DNA of 24,842 bases from Lachnospiraceae bacterium UBA7060 (GCA_002493835.1 DLAA01000077.1:1-24842), one strand, 5' to 3'; shown: positions 15,209 to 23,886, counted from the first letter of the stretch. The notes: generated by a model from the sequence alone, not told the origin. Translations and numbers: made by a program.

Positions 15209-17052
15209 TGCAATATTTAAAAAGTTACCTAAACAGAATAACTGGGCGCGGAAATGCAGGACTGGCAGAATCAATATCTGCCACAGCGGAAGAAGTTGGC
15301 GGAAAATACCTGAAAAACTTTTCATTCACAAGCCACGAAATTGGCCTGCTGTTTGGAAACGTGCAGTCTGGCAAAACGGGACAGATGTTCGGAATCATAT
15401 GTAAGGCCACCGATTTGGGTTTCCCAGTCTTTGTCCTGCTCACAACAGATAATGTCGTGCTTCAGCAGCAGACGCTCGACCGTGTAAAATCAGATTTGGA
15501 GGGATACTGCATCTGCGGAGAAAACGATGCGGGCATATTCACAGAAAACAGCTTGATTCTCCCAACAATTGTGGTTCTGAAAAAGAATGCGCGTATACTA
15601 AAACTATGGGCAAATATCTTTAGTTCGACAGGCTTTATGCGCGGCAATCCACTTTTTATCATTGACGATGAGGCTGATGCCGCTTCTCTCAATACACTTA
15701 TCAACAAAAAAGGGCAGTCATCTATCAACAAATATTTGGATTCCATCCGCAGCGGTGCTTCAAGCAGCTTGTACCTGCAGGTGACTGGCACACCGCAGGC
15801 CATCTTCCTGCAGACAATGGCATCTGGCTGGCATCCGCTTTTCACTTATTATTTCAACCCAGGAAAAGGGTACCTCGGCGGAGATTTCTTTTTCCCGAAA
15901 AATGGCAGACCCGATTGCGTTACCTATTTAGACACCTTGGATCAGGCTGAGCGGGATATTGTAATAAGACATATTCTTGTTTCTGCTCAGATTTTCGCAT
16001 CTGGCGGCAGCGTATCGAACTGCCTTATTCATCCAAGCGTCCGGCAGTCTGCCCATCAAAATTTTGCTTCACATATCGAAAAGGAACTGGAGTGGTGCAA
16101 GGCAAATCTGAAAGGTGCCTTTTCCGCGGAACTGAAAAAACAATATGCCCTGCTTACGCCATCAAAATCTGCCAAAGTTTCTTTTAATCAAATTATAGAT
16201 ACTGCCTCTCAGATTTTAACAAATGATGAAGCAAAAATTCTTGTCATGAATGGGAAGACAGATGTTGAGAGCAATGAATATTCTGAGGGATGCAATTTTG
16301 TAATTGGCGGAAACACATTAGGCCGCGGAGTTACTTTTCCGGGCCTGCAGACCTTATATTATACACGGACAGCAAAAAAGCCGCAGGCTGACACCATGTG
16401 GCAGCACAGCCGGATGTTTGGGTACGACCGCGATCCCGGAATGATGATGGTATATATCGATGAACGGCTGTATAAGCTGTTCGCGGATATTAACGCCACC
16501 AACAATGCCATCATATCACAAGTTGAACAGGGCATTGACGATATTAAGATTTATTACCCGGAAGGATTGAACCCTACCCGGAAGAATGTGCTTGATACCG
16601 ACCATGTGGCAGCTATATCCGGAGGCACAAACTACTATCCGCTTTCCCCTGATAATGATACCATTGAACAGATTACTGAACTTCTTGCTCAGTTTTCTGA
16701 AAACGAGCCATACTACCAAGTCAATCTCCGTTTCATAAAAGAAATTTTATCTCATGTTACCGCAGACCCCGATTTCAAGCTGTCATCATTTACGGCCATA
16801 TTCGACATGATGCTTGCTGAAGTGCCTACGACGCAGGGGATACTGATTGTCCGCAGGAACAGAGATGTTGCCAAGGGAACCGGTGCCCTGCTGTCGCCGA
16901 ATGACTGGCAGCTTGGCGGATCATTCCCGCGCAAAGTTGTCCTCACGATGTATCAGGTCACCGGCACTAAAGGATGGGGAGGAAGATCGCTGTGGGTTCC
17001 GAACATTAAACTTCCGCAAGGTTCGGTCTACTATGATGTGATCGAGGACTGA
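15208..17052 (+). CDS. Z1-domain SF2 helicase/ATPase
   Basis: A 614-aa superfamily 2 ATPase of the Z1 family. Helicase motifs are clear: Walker A GNVQSGKTGQM (50-60), Walker B FIIDDEADAAS (150-160), motif III VTGTPQA (192-198), and the C-terminal RecA-like domain with VIGGNTLGRGVTFPG (about 366-380) and QHSRMFGYDRD (about 398-408). Z1 proteins are known from comparative genomics in restriction-modification-like loci with cytosine methylases, Vsr and MutL/MORC-type ATPases. It probably translocates on or remodels DNA to help the nuclease. The ATG at 15208 overlaps the nuclease stop codon and has AAGGAG upstream; an in-frame TTG 3 nt earlier is less likely. It ends 1 nt before vsr. No MutL/MORC ATPase gene accompanies it here. 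Confidence 0.95.
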   Translation: MQYLKSYLNRITGRGNAGLAESISATAEEVGGKYLKNFSFTSHEIGLLFGNVQSGKTGQMFGIICKATDLGFPVFVLLTTDNVVLQQQTLDRVKSDLEGYCICGENDAGIFTENSLILPTIVVLKKNARILKLWANIFSSTGFMRGNPLFIIDDEADAASLNTLINKKGQSSINKYLDSIRSGASSSLYLQVTGTPQAIFLQTMASGWHPLFTYYFNPGKGYLGGDFFFPKNGRPDCVTYLDTLDQAERDIVIRHILVSAQIFASGGSVSNCLIHPSVRQSAHQNFASHIEKELEWCKANLKGAFSAELKKQYALLTPSKSAKVSFNQIIDTASQILTNDEAKILVMNGKTDVESNEYSEGCNFVIGGNTLGRGVTFPGLQTLYYTRTAKKPQADTMWQHSRMFGYDRDPGMMMVYIDERLYKLFADINATNNAIISQVEQGIDDIKIYYPEGLNPTRKNVLDTDHVAAISGGTNYYPLSPDNDTIEQITELLAQFSENEPYYQVNLRFIKEILSHVTADPDFKLSSFTAIFDMMLAEVPTTQGILIVRRNRDVAKGTGALLSPNDWQLGGSFPRKVVLTMYQVTGTKGWGGRSLWVPNIKLPQGSVYYDVIED

Positions 17053-17053
17053 T

Positions 17054-17467
17054 ATGGCTGATACACATTCAAAAGAAGTCCGAAGCAAAAATATGTCTCA
17101 TATCAGAAGCACCAATTCCAAGCCGGAAGAAACAGTACGAAAATATCTGTTTTCCAAAGGACTGCGGTACAGGAAAAATGTCCGCCGTCTCCCCGGATGC
17201 CCTGATATCGTACTCCCTAAATATAGGACTGTCATTTTTGTCAACGGATGCTTCTGGCACAAACACGATTGCGGCAGGTTCGTGTGGCCATCAAGCAATG
17301 AAGAATACTGGCACCAGAAAATATCCCGCAACATTGAGCGAGATGCGGAAAACCAAAAGCTCCTCACGAAACAGGGCTGGCGGGTTCTTGTTATATGGGA
17401 ATGCCAGCTGAAGAAAAAAGTCGCTGCGGAAAACCTCCTGCAGCTATACAACGATATTATACACTAA
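17054..17467 (+). CDS. vsr: Very short patch repair endonuclease Vsr
   Basis: A 137-aa Vsr protein. Vsr nicks 5' of the T in T:G mismatches made when 5-methylcytosine deaminates, protecting methylated sites from mutation. The key residues fall at the same numbers as in the E. coli enzyme as I remember it: E25, catalytic D51 (LPGCPDIVL), H69, and zinc ligands C66, H71, C73 and C117 (NGCFWHKHDCGRF and VIWECQL). The enzyme therefore looks intact. GAGG lies 8 nt before the ATG, and the gene starts 1 nt after the Z1 stop. Its natural partner is the convergent Dcm-type methyltransferase. It is the last gene of the operon; the shared terminator follows. Confidence 0.96.
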   Translation: MADTHSKEVRSKNMSHIRSTNSKPEETVRKYLFSKGLRYRKNVRRLPGCPDIVLPKYRTVIFVNGCFWHKHDCGRFVWPSSNEEYWHQKISRNIERDAENQKLLTKQGWRVLVIWECQLKKKVAAENLLQLYNDIIH

Positions 17468-17477
17468 ATGTGCTGAA

Positions 17478-17516
17478 AACAGCGGTGCCTGTCTTTTCAA
17501 ATCTGGCACCGCTGTT
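17478..17516. terminator. Bidirectional terminator shared by the vsr and methyltransferase operons
   Basis: AACAGCGGTGCC (17478-17489) pairs perfectly with GGCACCGCTGTT (17505-17516), a 12-bp GC-rich stem with a 15-nt loop. It lies between the convergent vsr and dcm stops. On the minus strand the stem runs into TTTT (17476-17479); on the plus strand the tail is only TTCTGTT, so it should work better for the dcm transcript. Confidence 0.88.
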
Positions 17517-17522
17517 CTGTTG

Positions 17523-18575
17523 CTATTCATTTATTCTCGCTTCCGTTGTTTCGTAATCAATTCCTGCAAAGCATCGCAATATTGCTTCAAAGATAATCTG
17601 AGCGCCGCGGCACGGTACAGCCATGCCGATTTGTTTTCGTACACTTTCCTTCCCTCCAATGAATTCATAGGTATCCGGGAAAGTCTGAAGCCTTGCTCTT
17701 TCACGATTTGTAAGTGCCCTCGGCTCTGCCCAGTGATAAATATGTGTTCCGCCGCCGCCGCTACCCGTTACAGTGTAAGACGGCCGGTCAGGGTCAAGCC
17801 GCTTGTATATTTGGCTGATTTTAGCTCCTTTAATATTTAACTGCAGTTCCTCCGGCAAATCTGCAGTAAATGCGTTCTGACCTGGCAAAATATGCTCAAG
17901 CCTCTGAACTACCATTTCAGACTGTCTTGTCTGTTCATTATTGAAAGCGTTCGCTGGTATTGGCGGTACTTCAATTGCTGTCCTGCAGGAATTGTCAATG
18001 CCCGCATATGGAGCCGTGGACGGCACACCAAACTTTACATTTATGTCATCACGAATGCCTACTATAATCAGCCTATGCCTTGCCTGCGGAATACCATATT
18101 CTTCAAATTTATAAAGATGCGGAGTGATTATATAACCGGCATCCCTTAAATCGTCAAGAATTTTCGTAAGTGCATTGCCTCCATTCGCACTCCTCAATCC
18201 GCCGACATTTTCAGCTACAAACCACTGTGGTCTGAATTGCCGGAGTGCTCTTACGCCGTAAGAATAGAGCGGCCCAAAGTGTCCGTCCATGCCTTTCTGT
18301 TCGCCCACAACGCTGTAGTCATTGCAAGGGAAACCAAACGCAAGAGCATCAATAGGAGCAAGCTGATCCATGTCAAGCGTGCGGACGTCCCCATGATAAA
18401 CTGTTTCAGGAGCATTCCGGCAGATGTTGCGTCTGTATGTTGCACATGTATCTGCATCGTAATCATTAGCCCACTGATGTATGATTGAAAATTCGGGATT
18501 TCCAATATCTGCATGAAGCGCGCCCCATGCTATTCCGCCCGGACCGCAGAATAATTCTCCCAATCTGTATGGCAT
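17523..18575 (-). CDS. dcm: DNA (cytosine-5-)-methyltransferase, Dcm type
   Basis: A 350-aa C5-cytosine methyltransferase with ordered motifs: I ELFCGPGGIAWG (7-18), IV ALAFGFPCNDYS (77-88) with nucleophile C84, VI WFVAENVGGL (118-127), VIII QARHRLIIVGIRDD near 160, and IX/X RERARLQTFPD with a closing QIGMAVPCRG. The target recognition region lies between VIII and IX. It should methylate the recognition site of the PLD nuclease, protecting self DNA; 5mC also explains the nearby Vsr. Motif IV reads PCNDYS rather than PCQxFS, and motif X reads MAVPC rather than NAVP-P, a subfamily variant rather than evident damage. The start at 18575 has AAGGAGG 8 nt upstream, 1 nt after the XRE stop. The recognition sequence is unknown. 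Confidence 0.95.
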   Translation of the reverse strand: MPYRLGELFCGPGGIAWGALHADIGNPEFSIIHQWANDYDADTCATYRRNICRNAPETVYHGDVRTLDMDQLAPIDALAFGFPCNDYSVVGEQKGMDGHFGPLYSYGVRALRQFRPQWFVAENVGGLRSANGGNALTKILDDLRDAGYIITPHLYKFEEYGIPQARHRLIIVGIRDDINVKFGVPSTAPYAGIDNSCRTAIEVPPIPANAFNNEQTRQSEMVVQRLEHILPGQNAFTADLPEELQLNIKGAKISQIYKRLDPDRPSYTVTGSGGGGTHIYHWAEPRALTNRERARLQTFPDTYEFIGGKESVRKQIGMAVPCRGAQIIFEAILRCFAGIDYETTEARINE

Positions 18576-18576
18576 A

Positions 18577-18927
18577 TTAAAGCCCTCCTTCTGAAATCCC
18601 CTTGGCATCTTTTCTGGAAATCAAAAAATCAATAAAAATCTGAAGCATATCCATTTCTTTTTCGTCCAGTTTCTCTAAACCACAAAGATTAACACAGGGG
18701 TTAATATCTTTTTCGGTAATGTAACCTGCCGCCAATAGTATTTCAAAAGGATGAAAATTCAATGCCTGCGCTATGCTGCACAAGTTTTTCCAATTTGGCG
18801 ATTTTCGCTGGCCATTTTCAATTTTCATTATCTCGCTGTCACTTAAACCACAGGCAGTTCCTAATTTTTTCTGCGATAACCCAGCGGCTTCTCTTTTAGC
18901 TTTTATCATTTCACCTAAATTTGGCAT
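18577..18927 (-). CDS. XRE-family transcriptional regulator, controller-like (116 aa)
   Basis: The N-terminal Cro/CI helix-turn-helix is clear (residues about 5-62): MIKAKREAAGLSQKKLGTAC, LSDSEIMKIENGQRKSPNWK, LCSIAQALNFHPFEILLAAG. The C-terminal helix contains LDEKEMDMLQIFIDFLISRK, perhaps for dimerisation. It lies 1 nt upstream of the methyltransferase gene behind a near-consensus promoter, the classic layout of a controller protein timing methylase and nuclease expression in restriction-modification systems. Its own operator is probably in or beside the promoter at 18946-18974. GAGGTGG precedes the ATG. The HTH family is certain; the controller role is inferred from position. Confidence 0.93.
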   Translation of the reverse strand: MPNLGEMIKAKREAAGLSQKKLGTACGLSDSEIMKIENGQRKSPNWKNLCSIAQALNFHPFEILLAAGYITEKDINPCVNLCGLEKLDEKEMDMLQIFIDFLISRKDAKGISEGGL

Positions 18928-18945
18928 AGTTCCACCTCATTTTTA

Positions 18946-18974
18946 ATGATACCACATACGCTGCTTATTGTCAA
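18946..18974 (-). promoter_or_regulatory. Near-consensus sigma-70/sigma-A promoter for xre-dcm
   Basis: On the minus strand a perfect -35 TTGACA (18969-18974) and a -10 TATCAT (18946-18951) are separated by exactly 17 nt. Transcription would start about 10-15 nt before the XRE start codon, giving a very short leader. GTATAC just upstream of the -35 and GTAT just before the -10 are possible half-sites for autoregulation by the XRE protein. Confidence 0.87.
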
Positions 18975-18991
18975 GTATACATTCAAATTTT

Positions 18992-19115
18992 GCTGCCGAA
19001 AAGCAGCGTTTCCGGTGCATATATTTTAGAGTCTTGGCGATAGATGTATAACCGTAAAAATGAACGAACACATAGAGGTTCGTTCATTTTTATAAGGTTC
19101 GTTCAATTATGCACC
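18992..19115. repeat. Nested inverted repeats with GAACGAAC cores near the element boundary
   Basis: A GCTGC/GCAGC hairpin (about 18992-19007) lies first. The main dyad is AAAAATGAACGAAC (19056-19069) facing GTTCGTTCATTTTT (19078-19091): 14 bp perfect with an 8-nt loop, A- and T-flanked so that it could terminate both ways. A third GTTCGTTCA is at 19097-19105. Outer arms GGTGCATA (19014-19021) and TATGCACC (19108-19115) frame the whole set. No gene is visible from 18976 to 19201. Possible roles: bidirectional terminator, recombinase accessory sites, or remains of a transposon end. Confidence 0.75.
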
Positions 19116-19137
19116 AGAAGTAAGCAGCCATCCGCTC

Positions 19138-19260
19138 CTAATAGGCAAAAAAATAAAACCTACAGATCTACCAAATCAGAAAAGCCTTGAAATCAAGGGA
19201 TTTAAGCCGCTTTTGCACCTATCCTTCGTATCAATCTCGGTACTATTATATCTAACACGT
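19138..19260. other. Junction between the conjugative-element gene and inserted DNA (putative attachment-site region)
   Basis: Coming from the right, the giant gene follows its family up to the methylase motif residues GFTRGNVL, coded down to about 19251, and then diverges into DIIVPRLIRRIGAKAA and a stop. Homologues continue with a PACG-type methylase motif I. Just inside the new sequence is a 14-nt dyad CCTTGA-AA-TCAAGG (19185-19198), flanked by AAAAG and CTTTT, and a fragment of the CTATAGGC repeat (about 19140). This suits one end of an integrated element. The matching end would lie left of the window, so the attachment-site reading is inference. Confidence 0.55.
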
Positions 19261-22200
19261 TCCCTCTGGTAAATCCCATTTTTCCCACTGCGTCATAGAT
19301 TGCCTGAATAATCACAGGGCTTGTATAATGGGCATTTAACGTGCTTTCCCTTGCGGAAGCATATTCCTCCGGGGATAACAGGCTCTTTAATTCCTGGTAT
19401 TCATTCGCCCAGTTCGCTTTGGAAGAATCAAAAGCATCGGCAAGACCGCCCCACCCTACATATTTTGCCAAGACCTCCTGTTCCTCCGGCGTTGCGGTGC
19501 GGCGCTCCCCCTCTATCCTTTCAAGGGTGCGTATGGCTTCCACGTTCTGCCGGAACTTCTCTTTTGGCGCAAACCCTTTCCCGGTGTTTTCGGCTTCATT
19601 GAATGAAATATGGTAATTCGATGCGCCGGACTTGTCTACCTCCGGCTCTTTTTCTGATACCTTTTCTGATGATTTTTCCCATTCTGCTCCTGTTTCCCCT
19701 GTCAGCGCTTCCACATCACCCATGACCTGACGGATAAACGGATCGTTCCCTAAAGCATTTTCATCTACAAGCTGCCCGTCCACGATTCCCGCTTTTTCCA
19801 GATGCTCCCGGACTGCCTGTGTGTCAATGTCGGGGAAATCATCTTTTTCAGTGTTATTTTCTGTTTCTGTAACAGTTTCCATTTTTTCTGCAACAATCTC
19901 CGGCTCTGCCGCAATGGTTTCCGCTGTTTCCCTATCCGGCTCTGCTTCAGACATTTCCGCCAGTTCTGCCGCTTCCCGGTGTTCCGCAAGCGTCCTTTCG
20001 GCACGTTCCAAAACGTCATTGCCAATCGGCAGCGAATACAGTCCACTGGTTGAAGAAAAGCCGGCATTGTTAAATACATAGTCAACATCGGTTTCTTTCA
20101 ATGCGCCTGCCGCAAAGTAAGTCTCCCTTGTGGATTCCTTGCTTACCTTTCCATCTGATATGTCATGGTTTAAGCCTGTTTCCAGATGCGCATGGATTTT
20201 TCCGTCAATGGCAAGCGTCACATAATACCATCCCAGATAACCCTTATTGTCTGTCCCGTCGCTGATTTCCACGTTGAGCAGGGTGTAAGGTTTCAGCCCT
20301 TTTTGGACAGCGGTTTCATTGTCCTTTGCTTCCCGTTCCCTCAGCGGCCCTATGGCAGCTTCCTTTGTCGCAGCTACAATCTCCGGGTTAAAGCGTACCA
20401 GGGCGGCATTTATGCACTCGTCCTGTACCTTTGCGCTTTTTGCCTGCGGCGTCCTGTAATTGCCGACAAACAAAGACGCACCGTTATCAAACCGGAGGGA
20501 TATGTCGCTTGTGCCGCGCCATTTTCCCGTACATGGGGAAGCTTCAATTTCGCCGGACGTACAGCCGAAAGCCTGTGCAATCACTCCGATTTTTTCCATG
20601 AGGGGCAGGCTCTCATAGCCTTTTGCTATTTCAGCCGCTTTTTTCTCTAAATCCGTTAGTTTTTCAGAAACGGGTGCGTCCTGCTCCGGCTGCGCTGTTT
20701 CCTTTTCCACCTTTTCCAGATATTCTTCCGCTTCTTCCTGCGTTCCAAAAGTATGTATTCTCCCGTCACTGTCAAAATGGTAATCGTCAAGGGTATCATC
20801 CCATATGGCAAAATCCTCTCCCGGCGGGTAAGCGTCGCTTGTTTCTGTGACGGAAAATCTCTTGTGTTCCCCAATCCCGCCTTCCTCCGCAGCCTTTTCC
20901 GCAAAAACAGGCGGCCTGCCGGCATCTTTTGCGGCTTCGCCGCTTTCCAGCTTTCTTCGGGCTTCCGCAGTGTCAACGTCTGCCTTATCCTGTTCCCTGT
21001 CACGCTCTGTGTACCGCCTTGCCTGATTGGTAAACCCGTCCAGCACAGCCGGGTGGGAAGTGACGATATAATCCCTTGTCTGCCAGTCTGCATTAGGTAC
21101 GAGCGTTTTTGCCCATTCCCTGTTATTGGGGGAAAACCGCCCGTCATGGGATAAATGCGTGATTGTATTGGCAAGGACAATCTCTACACGCTCTTTCCCG
21201 TACTTCCTGATAACACCCTCTGCGGTATCCCTCGGAAGTATATAACCGTCAAATTTTTCTGCAACCGCCTTTTCTATTGCTTCTTTGCACTTGATTCTGA
21301 TGCCATGCTCCAGCTTTTCCTGTTCCCGGCGCATGGCTTCCTCTGCCTGCTCCTTTTTATACTGTGCATAGGCTTCTTTGCCTTCCGGCGTCAGGTATTT
21401 ATCCGCTTTTACAAGCTCCCGGATGCGCTTTTCTACCACATTCCAATTCAAAAGGACTTTTGCATAAGGATCGCCTATCGTGCCTTTCTGTAACCTGATT
21501 CCCTTTGAATCGTGCCAGTCATCGCTCCGGTCTGAACCGATTAAGGCTGGTGAGCTGCCGCCCGTCCCGTATTCATTTTTCAGGAAAGCAGTATTGTCTT
21601 TTTTATCATGTCCCTCCATGAAATACTCATAAATGCGGAAATTCCCCTGATGAAAGCCGCTGCCCCCTGTCAGCCGTGCATCTATCTCGTCCTGCGTGAT
21701 GAAATCCTCGTGCAGAACCTCCACACTGTCCTGCACCGGATATTCCTTTTTCTCTGCGCTTAAATCCGCAATCTCCGAAAGCAGATGCTCCGGGCTTTTC
21801 ACATACCGCCACTTTATCTGCTTCTCCCCGGCTTCAAGCTGTTCTTTCGCTTTGGAAAGCTCCCCGGAAACAATATCCCGCCCCTCCTGTGTGGATAACA
21901 GTTCGCAGAGTTTTGTGATGCTTTCCGGGTAATTGTAACTTTTTACGGGTATGTCCTCCGGCGCTCCCCCGATCCCGTCCCGGAAGAAATTGAACAGGTC
22001 ATTTGACACCCTCTGCCGCTCCACGGAATCTACAAGGAACACTTCATTGGCGCTCATGTAAGCGCCATCCTCCACCATAGAACGGATAATGCCCTCTGTC
22101 TGTTTCCAGTCCATCACTGCAATCGGATTTTCCCTTGCAGACATACCGTATCCGATGCTCATGCCGGATTCACTGAACCAGACAGAAATAGGATTGTTCC

Positions 22201-23812
22201 CGAAATCAAAGCCTTTCCCGGTAGTCCGGTATTCGTTTTTCAGAAACTCCGCCATTTCCTCCGGCGTCTTTCCCTGCTGGTACTTGGCATAAATGCGGCT
22301 TCTGCTGTTATTCTGTCCGCCGCCTGTGCGCAGAATGGCTTCAAGCTGTCCTTTTGGCAGGGAAAAAGCGGCGGGCATGGTGTATTTCTCTCCTGCCTGC
22401 GCCGCAGAGGCAGTGCCGATCTGTTCCTCTACCGTAGGGAATAAGCTGAGCTGCTGGTAAACTTCTGTTCCGGATAAAGAAAGACCGGATAATGCGCTTT
22501 CTACATTACCCGGCTCTGCCTGTTCCCTGTTTTCAGTTGTTTCTTCCTCATTTACAGGCTGTATACCAGCTCCTTCAGCACGATCTCCTCCGCTGAGTGC
22601 CTGATGCTGTTCATCATCCCCACCCATTTCATCTGGTCGGCTGCTTTCAGTTCCTCCGTCACGCCCTCCGCTTCCGCCATCTGCGCTGTCAGTAATTCCA
22701 TCCTCTGCTCTGCCTGTTCCTGTATGGTCAGAAGATGCTCTTTCAGCTTCCCTTTCAGCAGAAGCCCGGTGTAGATCCCCTTCTTGTGTTCCTGCAAGTA
22801 GTTCTTCCTCATCAGCCCGTACTTCGTCAGCGTCCCCTCCGGCTGCTCGTCCATCTGTAACATCGGTATCAGGTAATCCCCGTTTTTCTCGTAAGTCAGA
22901 TTCATCATTATTTCCCCTTTCCCCGGCATTTCCGGTCTGTGTGGCAGGTTGTACGTCCCCAATTTCACTTTCGCGCTTTAAAGCATTATAGCGTGTGTCA
23001 GCGGTGTTTGCAAGTCCTTTTTCCACGAAATTTTTCGATGCTCCATTTCTGGCATATTCCCTGTCATACGCCCCGACTGCCCTGCCAATCTCCATAAGCA
23101 CAGGCTTGGATAAATCGGATATGCTGTCCCCGATATGCGACAAGGTTTCCACCGTATTAAATTCATGGATATAGGGGAACTGGATTTCCTCTGCCAGCTC
23201 GGCATCCTCCATGCCGCACCGCTTTAAGACCATATAGGCGATGCTGTCCGCCAGCGTTTCCCGGACACGCACAGCAACATTCAGTCCGTCCAGTTCCTCC
23301 AGAAAACTTCCCTCTTTCAGATATTCCATGTCCGAAGCAAGCTCCCCATAACAGTCAGACGCAATCCGGGCAGCAATCTCCCTGATCCTGTCCGTAAACC
23401 CGGCCTGCCTGTCAGTTTCCCCGTAAATCCCTTCCAGACGGTCAAGCACCGCTTCCTGATGTTCTTCCCTCATCTCCCAAAGCTGCGGGAAACGCCCGAT
23501 GCGCCTTGCCTTATGCACGTCCGATATGTCAAAGACATACCGTAATCCGCTGTGCGTATTCCCCTCCTCATCAATCAGGGCGATGCCCTTTGCCCCTTTG
23601 TTTACCCAGCAGTGCATTTTTTCATTCCATATCTCTATGGAAGCGCAGGCTGTCGCATCCGGCCTTTGGGCATAGATAAGGAGCTGGTCTTTGAACGGGT
23701 ATTTGTAGAGCCTTGATGCTGTGTTTAAGTATTTCTTCCAGCTTTCTTCATTCCTCGCCACTTCCCTTGATGTTTCTGCGGAAAGTGCGGAGATTAAATC
23801 GTATTTCCTCAT
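19202..23812 (-). pseudogene. Giant polyvalent conjugative-element protein (ArdC-N, DUF3849, LPD25, methylase-helicase), 3'-truncated
   Basis: A 1536-aa N-terminal fragment of a protein that normally exceeds 2000 aa in Firmicutes conjugative elements. Parts in order: ArdC-like N-domain (about 30-90, KDQLLIYAQRP and WVNKGAKGIALI); a Gly/Asp/Glu-rich linker (about 290-440); two related domains each with an FLKNEY motif (about 500-560 and 730-790); a DUF3849-like segment with TSHPAVLDGF (about 920); an LPD25-like domain (about 1060-1270); a second acidic linker; then the start of the methylase/SNF2 helicase part (KYVGWGGLADAFD, TLNAHYTSPVII, GFTRGNVL). It stops before methylase motif I and lacks the whole helicase. 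The start at 23812 has GGAGG 6 nt upstream. The linker DNA also encodes TnpV in another frame. The break is probably due to insertion of the phage-defence DNA. Confidence 0.85.
22552..22908 (-). CDS. tnpV: TnpV family transposon-encoded protein, overlapping in the +1 frame of the giant gene
   Basis: A protein of about 118 aa that matches the TnpV family end to end: NLTYEKNGDYLIPMLQM, LTKYGLMRKNYLQEHKKG, YTGLLLKGKLKEHLLTIQEQ, EGVTEELKAADQMKWVGMMN, SIRHSAEEIVLKELVY. It lies wholly inside the giant gene on the same strand, shifted by one base, and its DNA also codes for the linker at about residues 302-420 of that protein. Two adjacent ATGs (22908, 22905) follow AAAGGGG at 5-8 nt, a plausible independent ribosome binding site; the frame extends to 22968 but the family start is here. 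TnpV is common in Tn4451-like and conjugative elements; its function is unknown. Family match high; expression not shown. Confidence 0.85.
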   Translation of the reverse strand: MMNLTYEKNGDYLIPMLQMDEQPEGTLTKYGLMRKNYLQEHKKGIYTGLLLKGKLKEHLLTIQEQAEQRMELLTAQMAEAEGVTEELKAADQMKWVGMMNSIRHSAEEIVLKELVYSL

Positions 23813-23886
23813 GGCAAACCTCCATAAAAAATGGCTGCAAAATACATAAGCGTACCTTGCAGCCTGTTTCCTGTTACTTTCCGGCA

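Noticed and set aside
11418..18927. Reading the cassette as DISARM or BREX because of the PLD, helicase and methylase genes
   Set aside because: There is no DrmB/DUF1998, PglZ, BrxC or PglX gene; the helicase is clearly Z1-type and the nuclease NgoFVII-like.
20753..21154. Plus-strand open frames opposite the giant gene
   Set aside because: Cysteine- and serine-rich antisense translations without ribosome binding sites; typical shadows.
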